The notes under the pieces are model-generated. The model was not told the origin of the DNA, made no database searches, and saw nothing but the letters and a program-made list of their open reading frames with translations. Shown piece after piece: positions 7,201-14,998 of a DNA stretch of 64,000 nt. Position 1 is the stretch's first letter; every line of letters starts with the position of its first letter. This stretch comes from Chryseobacterium elymi (GTDB lineage: Bacteria; Bacteroidota; Bacteroidia; Flavobacteriales; Weeksellaceae): assembly GCF_003385495.1 (NCBI RefSeq), contig NZ_QNUH01000001.1:1-64000 (forward strand), in the 5' to 3' direction. Position numbers and translations under genes: made by a program.

Positions 7201-7247
7201 AGCAGCAAATATAATAGAGGTCTTGGACCTCTATTATATTTGCTGCT
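7201..7247. repeat. Perfect 22-bp inverted repeat with 3-nt loop
   Basis: Left arm 7201-7222 and right arm 7226-7247 are exact reverse complements (outer bases AGCAGC / GCTGCT, loop TTG). Each arm contains the promoter-like octamer TATATTTG, pointing outward in opposite directions. As RNA it would form a very stable hairpin, but no T run follows. It may be a terminator of the azoreductase gene, an operator, or an inserted palindromic element. Confidence 0.85.
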
Positions 7248-7265
7248 TAGTATTTGCATCATTTA

Positions 7266-7296
7266 TTGTCAATTAATGCAAAAAATCTTACCTTTG
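7266..7296 (+). promoter_or_regulatory. Promoter of the FadR-type regulator gene
   Basis: TTG (7266-7268), 20-bp spacer, TACCTTTG (7289-7296). It puts transcription start close to 7303 and supports a translation start at 7315 or 7321 rather than further upstream. TCAGATGA just downstream also occurs in the operator before the exporter. Confidence 0.7.
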
Positions 7297-7314
7297 TATT
7301 CGTCAGATGATAAG

Positions 7315-7977
7315 ATGTATATGCAAATTCAAAGGAAAACATTAGCTCAGGAGGTCGCAGACAGATTAATTCAAGGAATAATCAACGATGAATATGCCAT
7401 TGGTGATAAGCTTCCGACTGAACCGGAACTGATGAAAATTTATGGGGTTGGTAGATCCAGCATCCGTGAAGCAATAAAAATCTTATCGATAAAAGGAGTC
7501 CTGAGTGTCCAACAAGGTGTGGGCACATTTGTTATTTCGAAGAATATCCAGGAATCACTGGAAACTAAGATCAATAAAGCTGAATTCAATGAAGTATATG
7601 AAGTACGCTCACTCTTAGATTCAAAAATAGCGGCGAGAGCAGCAGTTCATCGCAGCGAAAAGGAATTAGAGACTATTAAAATGTATCTAGATCTCAGAGA
7701 TCAGTTTGCAGAAGAAAATCAGGCCTTGAAATGCTACCAGGCTGATATCAACTTTCATATATCTATTGCTGAAGCATGTGGCAATAACCTTTTAAAAGAA
7801 ATTTACAAAATCACTAGTAAACATATCTTCAGAACTTTTGAAAGCAGTCATAACAATAATACAGATTCTTTTAAGCTTTCTCAAAAAATACATGCGGATC
7901 TTTATAGTTGTATTGAGAATAAAGATCCTGAAAATGCAGCCCGTATTGCCCAACTCATCGTTGATAGGGTATATTAA
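7315..7977 (+). CDS. FadR/GntR-family transcriptional regulator
   Basis: The product has about 220 residues. An N-terminal winged helix of the GntR type occupies residues ~5-75 (LAQEVADRLIQGI, GDKLPTEPELMKIYGVGRSSIREAIKIL, QQGVGTFV). The C-terminal FCD effector domain follows (YEVRSLLDSKIAARAAV, then conserved D-x3-H in the sequence DINFHISIAEACGN and a later His). FCD domains often bind a metal and a carboxylic acid ligand. The open frame extends to 7240, but the promoter at 7266-7296 makes ATG 7315 the likely start. It sits 55 bp before the exporter gene, with a palindromic operator in the gap, so it probably controls that gene and itself. Confidence 0.85.
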   Translation: MYMQIQRKTLAQEVADRLIQGIINDEYAIGDKLPTEPELMKIYGVGRSSIREAIKILSIKGVLSVQQGVGTFVISKNIQESLETKINKAEFNEVYEVRSLLDSKIAARAAVHRSEKELETIKMYLDLRDQFAEENQALKCYQADINFHISIAEACGNNLLKEIYKITSKHIFRTFESSHNNNTDSFKLSQKIHADLYSCIENKDPENAARIAQLIVDRVY

Positions 7978-7992
7978 TAAAAAAAATTAACA

Positions 7993-8019
7993 AAATTCAT
8001 CAGATGACATGATGAATTT
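7993..8019. promoter_or_regulatory. Candidate operator for the FadR-type regulator
   Basis: Perfect 10-bp inverted repeat AAATTCATCA / TGATGAATTT with a 7-nt spacer, ending 13 bp before the exporter start codon. A related half-site (TCAGATGA) overlaps the regulator's own transcription start. Confidence 0.6.
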
Positions 8020-8032
8020 AAAATTATAATTC

Positions 8033-9238
8033 ATGAAAAATCCACAAACGCAGACAATTGATGCCAACAAAATTGTTTACCCAATCTTATTTATGATCAG
8101 TTTTTCTCACTTTTTAAATGATCTGATACAATCTACTATTCCTTCGTTATATCCTATTTTAAAAGGCGAATTTAGCCTGTCTTTTGCGCAGATTGGTATC
8201 ATTACGTTGGTGTTCCAGCTTACTGCATCTATTTTACAGCCCTTTGTTGGAATTTATACGGATAAAAAACCGAATCCGAGATCTTTAGCAGTAGGAATGG
8301 GATTATCAATGGCTGGATTGTTACTTCTGGCAGCAGCCCATCAATATTATATGATCCTGATTTCGGTTGCATTAATCGGGATGGGATCTTCCATTTTTCA
8401 CCCCGAGGCGTCCAGAGTTGCACAATTGGCATCCGGCGGGCAAAAAGGACTTGCCCAATCCATTTTTCAGGTAGGAGGAAATTCAGGAAGTGCTATCGGC
8501 CCTCTATTGGTTGCTTTAGTTGTGCTTCCTTTGGGACAGGGCTATGTCAGTCTTTTTGCTATTGCCGCTTTTATAGGAATTATAGTATTATGGAGAATTG
8601 GAAACTGGTATGCCGAAAGATTGTCTCTAAAAAGAACAGCTCAGCATTCCAGTAATATTATAACTGTAGAACTATCCCGTAAAAAAGTTATATTTTCAAT
8701 TACAGTTCTGCTGGCACTGGTATTTTCCAAATATATTTATTTAGCATCAATGACTAATTATTTCACGTTTTTTCTTATTGATAAATTTCATATTTCTGTA
8801 AAAGATTCTCAGCTATATTTATTTATGTTTCTTGCGGCGGTTGCTATAGGAACAATTTTAGGGGGAAAACTGGGTGATAAATACGGAAGAAAGAAAATCA
8901 TATGGATTTCTATACTTGGAGCTGCCCCTTTCACACTTTGTCTTCCTTATCTTCCGCTGGTATGGACTGTAGTATTTGCGGTTTTAATCGGGTTAATTAT
9001 AGCTTCAGCATTTTCTGCGATTTTAGTGTATGCCACAGATCTTTTGCCCAACAAAATTGGATTGATAGCAGGGTTGTTTTTTGGTTTTATGTTTGGGATG
9101 GGCGGAATCGGTTCTGCCGTATTAGGAGCTTTAGCAGATGATACCAGCATTGAATATGTATTTAAAATCTGTGCATTCCTACCTCTTATGGGGATAATAA
9201 CAGCTTTTCTGCCTAATATTAAAGGACGAAAAAAATAA
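8033..9238 (+). CDS. fsr: MFS exporter, fosmidomycin-resistance (Fsr) type
   Basis: The product has 401 residues and about 12 membrane helices. Fsr-family signatures are clear: FSHFLNDLIQSTIPSLYPIL in helix 1, GIYTDKKPNPRSL in the first cytoplasmic loop, GMGSSIFHPEASRVA, and GLAQSIFQVGGNSGSAIGPL. In E. coli, Fsr exports fosmidomycin. Natural substrates are unknown, and the pairing with an FCD-type regulator suggests a small organic acid or a toxic metabolite. The gene lies 55 bp after the regulator, with an operator-like palindrome between them. No clear terminator is seen downstream. Confidence 0.85.
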   Translation: MKNPQTQTIDANKIVYPILFMISFSHFLNDLIQSTIPSLYPILKGEFSLSFAQIGIITLVFQLTASILQPFVGIYTDKKPNPRSLAVGMGLSMAGLLLLAAAHQYYMILISVALIGMGSSIFHPEASRVAQLASGGQKGLAQSIFQVGGNSGSAIGPLLVALVVLPLGQGYVSLFAIAAFIGIIVLWRIGNWYAERLSLKRTAQHSSNIITVELSRKKVIFSITVLLALVFSKYIYLASMTNYFTFFLIDKFHISVKDSQLYLFMFLAAVAIGTILGGKLGDKYGRKKIIWISILGAAPFTLCLPYLPLVWTVVFAVLIGLIIASAFSAILVYATDLLPNKIGLIAGLFFGFMFGMGGIGSAVLGALADDTSIEYVFKICAFLPLMGIITAFLPNIKGRKK

Positions 9239-9361
9239 TTTCTTTGAAAGAAGAGTTTCATGAAAGCCTGATGAGCTAACAGAGACAGCATCTGATAAAA
9301 TCTTTGTTGAAATATTTAAAGATCACATTTTTTGTAATTCACATTAATTAGAAATAATATT

Positions 9362-9390
9362 GCTCATATACACTTTTATGCTTAAATTTG
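9362..9390 (+). promoter_or_regulatory. Promoter of the secreted T9SS protein gene
   Basis: TTG (9360-9362), 20-bp spacer, TAAATTTG (9383-9390), 31 bp before the ATG. Confidence 0.65.
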
Positions 9391-9420
9391 GATTAAACAT
9401 TAACCAAAAAACTCTATAAT

Positions 9421-10194
9421 ATGAAATCTATTCTATTTTCAAAAAGTCGCCTTTTTCAGGCCGCACTATTTTTAGCTTTTTTATTCCAATCGGGCAATAC
9501 ACAGGCACAAAACAGAATCTATGCTCATGATCAGCTCTCCAATGTGTATGGGGTATGCCTGGGCTGTGCCGTACAGAATCCTTTAAATGCCTTGGGAGAT
9601 AACGAAGATAACTATTCTACCATGGTCATGGGTACCGTTTTATTGGGAGGCGTTGAACAGACACTGAGATTCCCTGAAGTGAGGCTCAATACTAAATTGG
9701 TAATCGGTATCGGTACCAATAACATTCCTCTGACTGTTCAGCTCTTAAGCGGCGTATACATAGAAACGCTGAGCGGACCGACAGCCAACAATGACAGCCA
9801 AATGGTAACCGGCAACTTGCTAAAACTTTCAGACAACCCTGCCAGAGCAACTATTGAATTTGTTCCTGTCAGCTCATATGACGCAGTTAAAATAAGACTG
9901 AGTGGTGGTGTACTAAGTCTGGGTGGCGGATTCAGAGTATATTACGCATACCAGGATCCTCTTTCCACCATTATGGCTTACAGTAAAGGCGGACAAATCA
10001 CTTTAGGAGGTACTGTTCCATTGGAAGGGTCTGAGGTTACCCTGAGAAATACTTCCGGCAAAGAAGTGCACCGCTCTACCCTTCACTCCAAAACATTTGA
10101 GTTGTCTTCTCCACAGCCTGAAGGAATTTATATCCTGACCGTAGAAACAAAAGATAAAAAGACCTATTCGCGTAAGATCAGAATCAATAATTAA
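9421..10194 (+). CDS. Secreted T9SS-sorted protein of unknown function
   Basis: The product has 257 residues. A signal peptide of about 30 residues ends in NTQAQ. The mature part (about 31-180) is beta-rich with CLGCAVQNPLNAL near its start and GGGFRVYYAY near its end. This layout resembles the recurrent Bacteroidota domain that begins with a CxxC-containing motif and precedes sorting domains. The last ~75 residues (VPLEGSEVTLRNTSGKEVHR, then PEGIYILTVETKDKKTYSRKI) form a type A T9SS sorting domain, predicting export and attachment at or release from the cell surface. It stands alone, with its own promoter and a strong terminator. Function unknown. Confidence 0.8.
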   Translation: MKSILFSKSRLFQAALFLAFLFQSGNTQAQNRIYAHDQLSNVYGVCLGCAVQNPLNALGDNEDNYSTMVMGTVLLGGVEQTLRFPEVRLNTKLVIGIGTNNIPLTVQLLSGVYIETLSGPTANNDSQMVTGNLLKLSDNPARATIEFVPVSSYDAVKIRLSGGVLSLGGGFRVYYAYQDPLSTIMAYSKGGQITLGGTVPLEGSEVTLRNTSGKEVHRSTLHSKTFELSSPQPEGIYILTVETKDKKTYSRKIRINN

Positions 10195-10205
10195 AGAATA
10201 TCAAG

Positions 10206-10242
10206 GAATCGGGCTGGCTTTTAGCCAGCCCGATTCTCTTTT
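10206..10242 (+). terminator. Terminator of the secreted T9SS protein gene
   Basis: Perfect 14-bp arms (GAATCGGGCTGGCT / AGCCAGCCCGATTC), 3-nt loop, then TCTTTTT. Confidence 0.9.
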
Positions 10243-10260
10243 TACTGCGTGCTTTAAAGC

Positions 10261-10293
10261 TAAAAAACCGGCGGCCCAAATGGGCCGCCGGTT
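10261..10293 (-). terminator. Terminator of the cobalamin-uptake operon
   Basis: Perfect 12-bp GC-rich arms (AACCGGCGGCCC / GGGCCGCCGGTT) with a 4-nt loop, followed on the minus strand by a T run. It lies 26 bp after the last gene of the btuB operon. Confidence 0.9.
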
Positions 10294-10318
10294 CATTGAA
10301 ATATATAGACTGTGATGG

Positions 10319-12604
10319 TTATTTTTTAATCAGCTTCTGCTGGTAGACTGCTTTATCAGTTACAGCCTTCAGGATATACACTCCGTTTGGAAGCATACTT
10401 ACATTGATCTTACCGTTGTTCAGCTGTGCATTTACCATTTTACCGGAAGCATCATAAACAGAAACGTTTAGGATTTTCTCCTGAGTTTTAAGAGTCAGAA
10501 TATCTGTTACCGGATTCGGATAAATACTGAATTCTATTTTCTTCACTTCTGCTGTGGCCAACGTAGAAGCTGTACTGTTGACAGTAAGCACTTTTTCAAC
10601 TACTCTTCCATTTGAATTAAAACTGATTTTAATATCAGCCGTTCCCGAAGCAACCGGAGTTAAAACAAGTTCATCATTCGCATTGATCACTGCAGAAACC
10701 GCTGCAGGATTTGAATTTGACTTAATTGATTTTACAATAGCTGAAGAAAGATTGTCTTCGTCAGAAACTACTGTTTTCAGGTCAATTACAGAAGCATTAT
10801 TCACATTAACCTGCGATGGAAATGTACTGCTCACCGTAGGAAGCGTATTATCCGGGAATACTGCCATAGCCGGGAACCAATAATAGTCATTGAGTGTTTT
10901 TGTATTGGTAATGGTTCCGTTAACACCGATAGTATGTATCCAGTTTTTCTGATAATGTGCGCCAAAACCACTTTCAGTAGTGTTTAGAATCAATTCATCA
11001 GTAGTTGGATTCACACGAAGTCCAGCACCGTATGGAATTTGCTTATAAGTACCTGTCTGACCGGGAATTGCTGCAAAGTTTTCGTTGAATGTCTTTGTCG
11101 TAACATCAAACTTAACAATCTGTGATCCTGAAACAAAACTGTTAACTGAATTGATCCAGTATAAAACATTCTGCTTGCTGCTCGCTGAAAAGCTTCCTGC
11201 ATTCCATGCTCCCCAAGATCCTAAATACTTAGTAGTTGGAATGGTATATGAAGTAGTAACAAAAGTAGTTGGGTGAATACTCACCACTTTCTGGTCCTGA
11301 ATCGCCCAGATACTTCCATCTTTCGCCTGAGCAATAGAATGGAAAGCTCCAGGTATTGTACTGATCAAGGTATCAGTTGCAGGATCAATGACTAAAATTC
11401 CGGCAGACTGCTTCACGGCAAATACATATTTAGATGAACGGATCATATTCCCAATCTGTCCGGCATATTGGCCTCCACCGCCTGTTCCAGCGATTACACT
11501 TCCAACCTGTAAATTCGCAATGTCAAATATATAAATTCCGTTAGAGGCTCCAATATATCCTTTATTTTCATCCACTCCAACGAATGATCTTCCGTCACCG
11601 CCTCCGATATTGTTGAAACCTGCAATTTTCTGCATCGTCTGTGCATTGGCTACTACCAGCCTTCCTCCAGGAGTATATTGTGTATCTCCTCCATCTGCTG
11701 CCTGTTTTGAGATAAAATAGAATTTGTCTCCGTAGATTGTTCCATACTGTGTTGTAGCTCCAAAAGCATGGTTGTTATTTGCATTGCTATAGACACGGTA
11801 ATTAATTTGTCCATTATTGCCAATGAAATTTACAGACCCGTTGGTATGCCCGTACCATTCTTCATTCACCATAAAGTAGCCATCAGTAAAATTGGTAGAA
11901 ACAACAGAAGCAGCAAAAGCAGATACCGGCGTCAACGTTGAGGAAATAGGAAAAGAAGCGAGTCCAGGATTAAAATTCCATACATCCCAGGAACCGTTCT
12001 GAAGCGCACGGGAAGAAGCTCCTACCCCTGAATATCCAAAATCAGCATCCGTAGGATCTTTTACCCAATAAGACCAGTAGCTGTTATACCATCCTGATCC
12101 CCAATGATCCCCGGCATCTGCCGCAGTAAAATCATCGAAGTCATACGCCCCTGTATTTACAATACCATTTACAGGGTAAAAAGGATAGGTTGTATTCCCG
12201 TTTTTATAAAGTGCATTGGTATTTTGCCCATTAAGATCAAACCCCATTCCTCCGATGGCTGTTCCGAACTGTGTTCCCGGATAAAACAATGTGAAAAATC
12301 TGTGATCTGCCTTTGCAATGGCTTTCATCATATCTTCTCCGGTAGCGTTTCCGTTCCATCGGAATCCCCATACCAAAGCATCAGGATTCTTGCTGTCGTT
12401 CCACTGGACCACAAATGCGGCTTCATTGGTACCACTTCCTACCCAATACTGGATGTCAGAGAAACTGATGTTGGTGGTTACTGTCGTATTTAGTTGATTG
12501 CTGCTTCCCGGAATATCATTTCGGGGCACACCCTGCACTTTTACCTGCGCATTAGTAAAGAGCGCAAATAAAAAGAGCATGGTCAAAAGGTAAAACTTTT
12601 TCAT
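10319..12604 (-). CDS. T9SS-sorted surface protein with BtuG-like (DUF5074-type) propeller
   Basis: The product has 761 residues. The signal peptide ends FTNAQ. Residues ~30-230 form an N-terminal domain rich in Trp and Gly (FRWNGNATGEDMMKAIA, GWYNSYWSYW). Residues ~240-590 look like a YncE/DUF5074-type beta-propeller (GVDENKGYIGASNGIYIFD, SIWAIQDQKVVSIHP). A bacterial Ig-like linker and a type A T9SS sorting domain (SIYPNPVTDIL to the C-terminal KLIKK) follow. It is the last gene of the riboswitch-controlled btuB operon, so it probably helps capture cobalamin or a B12-protein complex at the surface. Unlike the lipoprotein BtuG encoded upstream, it is exported through T9SS. The ligand is inferred from the operon only. 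Confidence 0.8.
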   Translation of the reverse strand: MKKFYLLTMLFLFALFTNAQVKVQGVPRNDIPGSSNQLNTTVTTNISFSDIQYWVGSGTNEAAFVVQWNDSKNPDALVWGFRWNGNATGEDMMKAIAKADHRFFTLFYPGTQFGTAIGGMGFDLNGQNTNALYKNGNTTYPFYPVNGIVNTGAYDFDDFTAADAGDHWGSGWYNSYWSYWVKDPTDADFGYSGVGASSRALQNGSWDVWNFNPGLASFPISSTLTPVSAFAASVVSTNFTDGYFMVNEEWYGHTNGSVNFIGNNGQINYRVYSNANNNHAFGATTQYGTIYGDKFYFISKQAADGGDTQYTPGGRLVVANAQTMQKIAGFNNIGGGDGRSFVGVDENKGYIGASNGIYIFDIANLQVGSVIAGTGGGGQYAGQIGNMIRSSKYVFAVKQSAGILVIDPATDTLISTIPGAFHSIAQAKDGSIWAIQDQKVVSIHPTTFVTTSYTIPTTKYLGSWGAWNAGSFSASSKQNVLYWINSVNSFVSGSQIVKFDVTTKTFNENFAAIPGQTGTYKQIPYGAGLRVNPTTDELILNTTESGFGAHYQKNWIHTIGVNGTITNTKTLNDYYWFPAMAVFPDNTLPTVSSTFPSQVNVNNASVIDLKTVVSDEDNLSSAIVKSIKSNSNPAAVSAVINANDELVLTPVASGTADIKISFNSNGRVVEKVLTVNSTASTLATAEVKKIEFSIYPNPVTDILTLKTQEKILNVSVYDASGKMVNAQLNNGKINVSMLPNGVYILKAVTDKAVYQQKLIKK

Positions 12605-12641
12605 TTTGAATTATTTATTAAATTTTTGTTATCAGTACCGT

Positions 12642-13850
12642 TTAGTTAAGATGCATGTCATAAGCTCCCGCCACTTCCGTAGAAACTTCCCCAAGCCATC
12701 CTGCTTCCTGATTGATTCCCGTGTACACCTTAATAAAATCAATACCCGGAAGTTTTACATACTTCCCGTTTTTGTCTACAGCCCAGGAAATATCAATGTT
12801 GGAGGCTTCATCATTATTGGGTGCGTTGTCTGCATAGCCGTAGTCATAAGATGTTCCCACCCAATAAGTCCCCGTTCCGCTCTGGTCGTGGAAATTATCC
12901 TTCAGCCTTGTTCCCGTAAGACTGTAAGAAGCACCGGAAAGCCACAAAGGATAATAGCTTTGTGTATGGAAGGTGTTTTTAGTTTTAAATCCAGAATTCC
13001 CAAAATTATCCTGCCATTTGATGTACTCCACATCAGTCTGCCAAAACTCACTTCCGGGAACAGGGGGCTTATTTTCATTGGGTTTGAAGTAGGTTATGCT
13101 ATAGTTTTTAGTGGTCGTATTTTTAAAATATTCGCTTCCGGCAATCTCGTACCATTCGTCTTCGTCGGGTTTACCATTTTTGTTTTTATCGTAGCCCACC
13201 ATGATGATTCCGGGCTCACATGATCCCGATCTGGTTGTGCCGGCATTGTTTCCCCAGAATGCATTTCCGAGAATTTTGAAATCTCTTCCCTCAAGATTAG
13301 GAATGGTATGGTCAAAGCCGAAAGCAACATAACCTCCGAAACCGCCAAGCGTGATCATTGTAGCATTTTCTCCTATCAATGATTCCTTTGCTCTCTGAAG
13401 CATATTGGCTTCAGTATTTCCGGTAGCATATTCCGGAACCTCGTTCGTAAACTGCCCTACAGCCGGACGAAATTCAAAGACATCTGAAATATATTTACTA
13501 TAAGGTGTAAGCTCTTTATTAACAATAATTGTTGACTTATAAATTTTCACAGCTCCTTTCACTTCTACTTTTAAGGTTAAAGGGTAAGTTTTTACAAGAG
13601 GACTTACAAAATCCAGCTGCAGCTGATCGGAAATCACAGAATCATTGATACTCCACGTCAGCTTTCCTTCAATTTTTGGATCTATATTCAAGAGTTTCAG
13701 TCTGTCAACAGTATAGGATTCCTTAAGAGCTTCCGCAGGAAAGGTCACTTCTTCCATTACTTCTTCACTGTCGTTCTTACAGGCTACAGTTCCCAACAAA
13801 ACCGAAGAGAGAAGAATTGTTTTTAAAATATGTTTCGTTTTTCTTTCCAT
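12642..13850 (-). CDS. Surface lipoprotein of the cobalamin-uptake operon (PKD-like)
   Basis: The product has 402 residues with a lipoprotein signal (LLGTVACKND, lipobox Cys near residue 24). An Ig/PKD-like domain follows at ~35-115 (LTWSINDSVISDQLQLDF). The main domain (about 140-400) contains GNAFWGNNAGTTRSGSCEPG and VGYDKNKNGKPDEDEWYEIAG, the second being a Ca-binding-like DxNxNGxxD-E loop. Proteins of this pattern recur beside BtuB/BtuG in Bacteroidota, where they are annotated only as cell surface proteins. It lies 15 bp after the btuG-like gene and 38 bp before the T9SS propeller gene, in the same transcript. A role as an accessory cobalamin-capture protein is inferred from this setting. 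Confidence 0.75.
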   Translation of the reverse strand: MERKTKHILKTILLSSVLLGTVACKNDSEEVMEEVTFPAEALKESYTVDRLKLLNIDPKIEGKLTWSINDSVISDQLQLDFVSPLVKTYPLTLKVEVKGAVKIYKSTIIVNKELTPYSKYISDVFEFRPAVGQFTNEVPEYATGNTEANMLQRAKESLIGENATMITLGGFGGYVAFGFDHTIPNLEGRDFKILGNAFWGNNAGTTRSGSCEPGIIMVGYDKNKNGKPDEDEWYEIAGSEYFKNTTTKNYSITYFKPNENKPPVPGSEFWQTDVEYIKWQDNFGNSGFKTKNTFHTQSYYPLWLSGASYSLTGTRLKDNFHDQSGTGTYWVGTSYDYGYADNAPNNDEASNIDISWAVDKNGKYVKLPGIDFIKVYTGINQEAGWLGEVSTEVAGAYDMHLN

Positions 13851-13864
13851 TTTTTCTGATCTGA

Positions 13865-14998
13865 TTATTTATATAAAAAAGCAAAGTGAGCGGGGATATT
13901 CCCACCTTCTGTTTTCCACTTGAATTTCCCGGTCTTGTCGAAACAGTATACATATCCTGTGGTCACATAGTTTTTCGCATCCGTTAGATAGATGTCTTCC
14001 GTATAAGGATTTACAACAATTCCATAAGGCGCTTTGATCTCATCCACATATTGCTGGTCAATAATTTTGTTGGAAATGACCTGCTCGGTTTTTACATCGA
14101 TGATTCCGAAAGTTTTAACGTAGGTATGGGTATTGTAATTAAATTCATTCCCATAATAATACAGCTTGTCATTCACGATCGTCATTCCACTGACAGCGAC
14201 ATGAAAATCTTTTTTCACAGTTCCTGTAGCGGCATCCACAAGGAAAAGACTGGATGGAATATTGTAATAATCCCCTCTTGAACTCACATAGAGATCTCCA
14301 TAGTTATCCTTTTTAATACGGTGAAGATTAATGGCTACATCAATTTTTTTTGTTTCCGTGAATGTATTAAGGTTGATGACAGAAACAGTTTTATCATAAT
14401 TTGGAAATCTGTAACCTCCGGAATTGGCCACAAAAAGCTGATCTCCCATTACTTCTATCTCTTCAGGCTGATACCCGACTACTACCTGTCTTTCAATATT
14501 CAGGGATGTGGTGTCAATTTCCACTACTTTTCCCGGTGGAGAGTTCGGATTCAGCTCAACGGGACCGGCATAGCTGCTGGCATAAACTTTATTGCCCTTA
14601 AAAGCCAGATAACGGCAGTTCTGCAACTGTATGGTTTTGATGCGTTTGGCTGTTTTTGCTTCCAATACTTCAATTTTATTGGAAACATTCACCACAACAT
14701 ACATTTTGCTACCGTAGATCATGATATGATTTCCCACATCACCCAATTCTTTTACCACAGAAGGATTGGTTTCCCCGTAAATATTCTTGCGGTACGTTCC
14801 TGTAGCATAATCGAAATAGTCGAGTGTACATTTGTTGCTGCCCATATTTCCTTCGTTCAGAAGATAAAATCCTTTAATAGGCAGATCTTGTCCGGTACTT
14901 ACCTCTTTTGTTTCCGAAGGAACTATGTTGTCATCTGTCCTGCATGAGAACAGAAAGAAAAGAGTAAAAGCCAGCAGGCAAAAGTTTAGTTTTTTCAT
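13865..14998 (-). CDS. btuG: BtuG-like beta-propeller lipoprotein (cobalamin capture)
   Basis: The product has 377 residues with a lipoprotein signal (LFFLFSCRTDD). The rest is a YncE/DUF5074-type seven-bladed beta-propeller, with repeated blade motifs (GNKVYASSYAGPVEL, GDQLFVANSGGYRFPN, GDLYVSSRGDYYN, EDIYLTDAKNYVTTGYVY). BtuG of Bacteroides caps the BtuB barrel and binds cobalamin with very high affinity. The ATG overlaps the btuB stop codon (ATGA), so the two are translationally coupled as expected for a receptor/lid pair. The riboswitch upstream of btuB supports cobalamin as ligand. The assignment rests on fold signature plus context. Confidence 0.85.
   Translation of the reverse strand: MKKLNFCLLAFTLFFLFSCRTDDNIVPSETKEVSTGQDLPIKGFYLLNEGNMGSNKCTLDYFDYATGTYRKNIYGETNPSVVKELGDVGNHIMIYGSKMYVVVNVSNKIEVLEAKTAKRIKTIQLQNCRYLAFKGNKVYASSYAGPVELNPNSPPGKVVEIDTTSLNIERQVVVGYQPEEIEVMGDQLFVANSGGYRFPNYDKTVSVINLNTFTETKKIDVAINLHRIKKDNYGDLYVSSRGDYYNIPSSLFLVDAATGTVKKDFHVAVSGMTIVNDKLYYYGNEFNYNTHTYVKTFGIIDVKTEQVISNKIIDQQYVDEIKAPYGIVVNPYTEDIYLTDAKNYVTTGYVYCFDKTGKFKWKTEGGNIPAHFAFLYK

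Noticed and set aside
12606..13223. 205-codon plus-strand frame opposite the PKD-like lipoprotein gene
   Set aside because: It lies antisense to a well-supported gene with lipobox and operon context, and its composition is not that of a real protein.
14321..14947. 208-codon plus-strand frame opposite the btuG-like gene
   Set aside because: It is an antisense shadow of a gene with clear propeller repeats, and has no promoter or homology features of its own.
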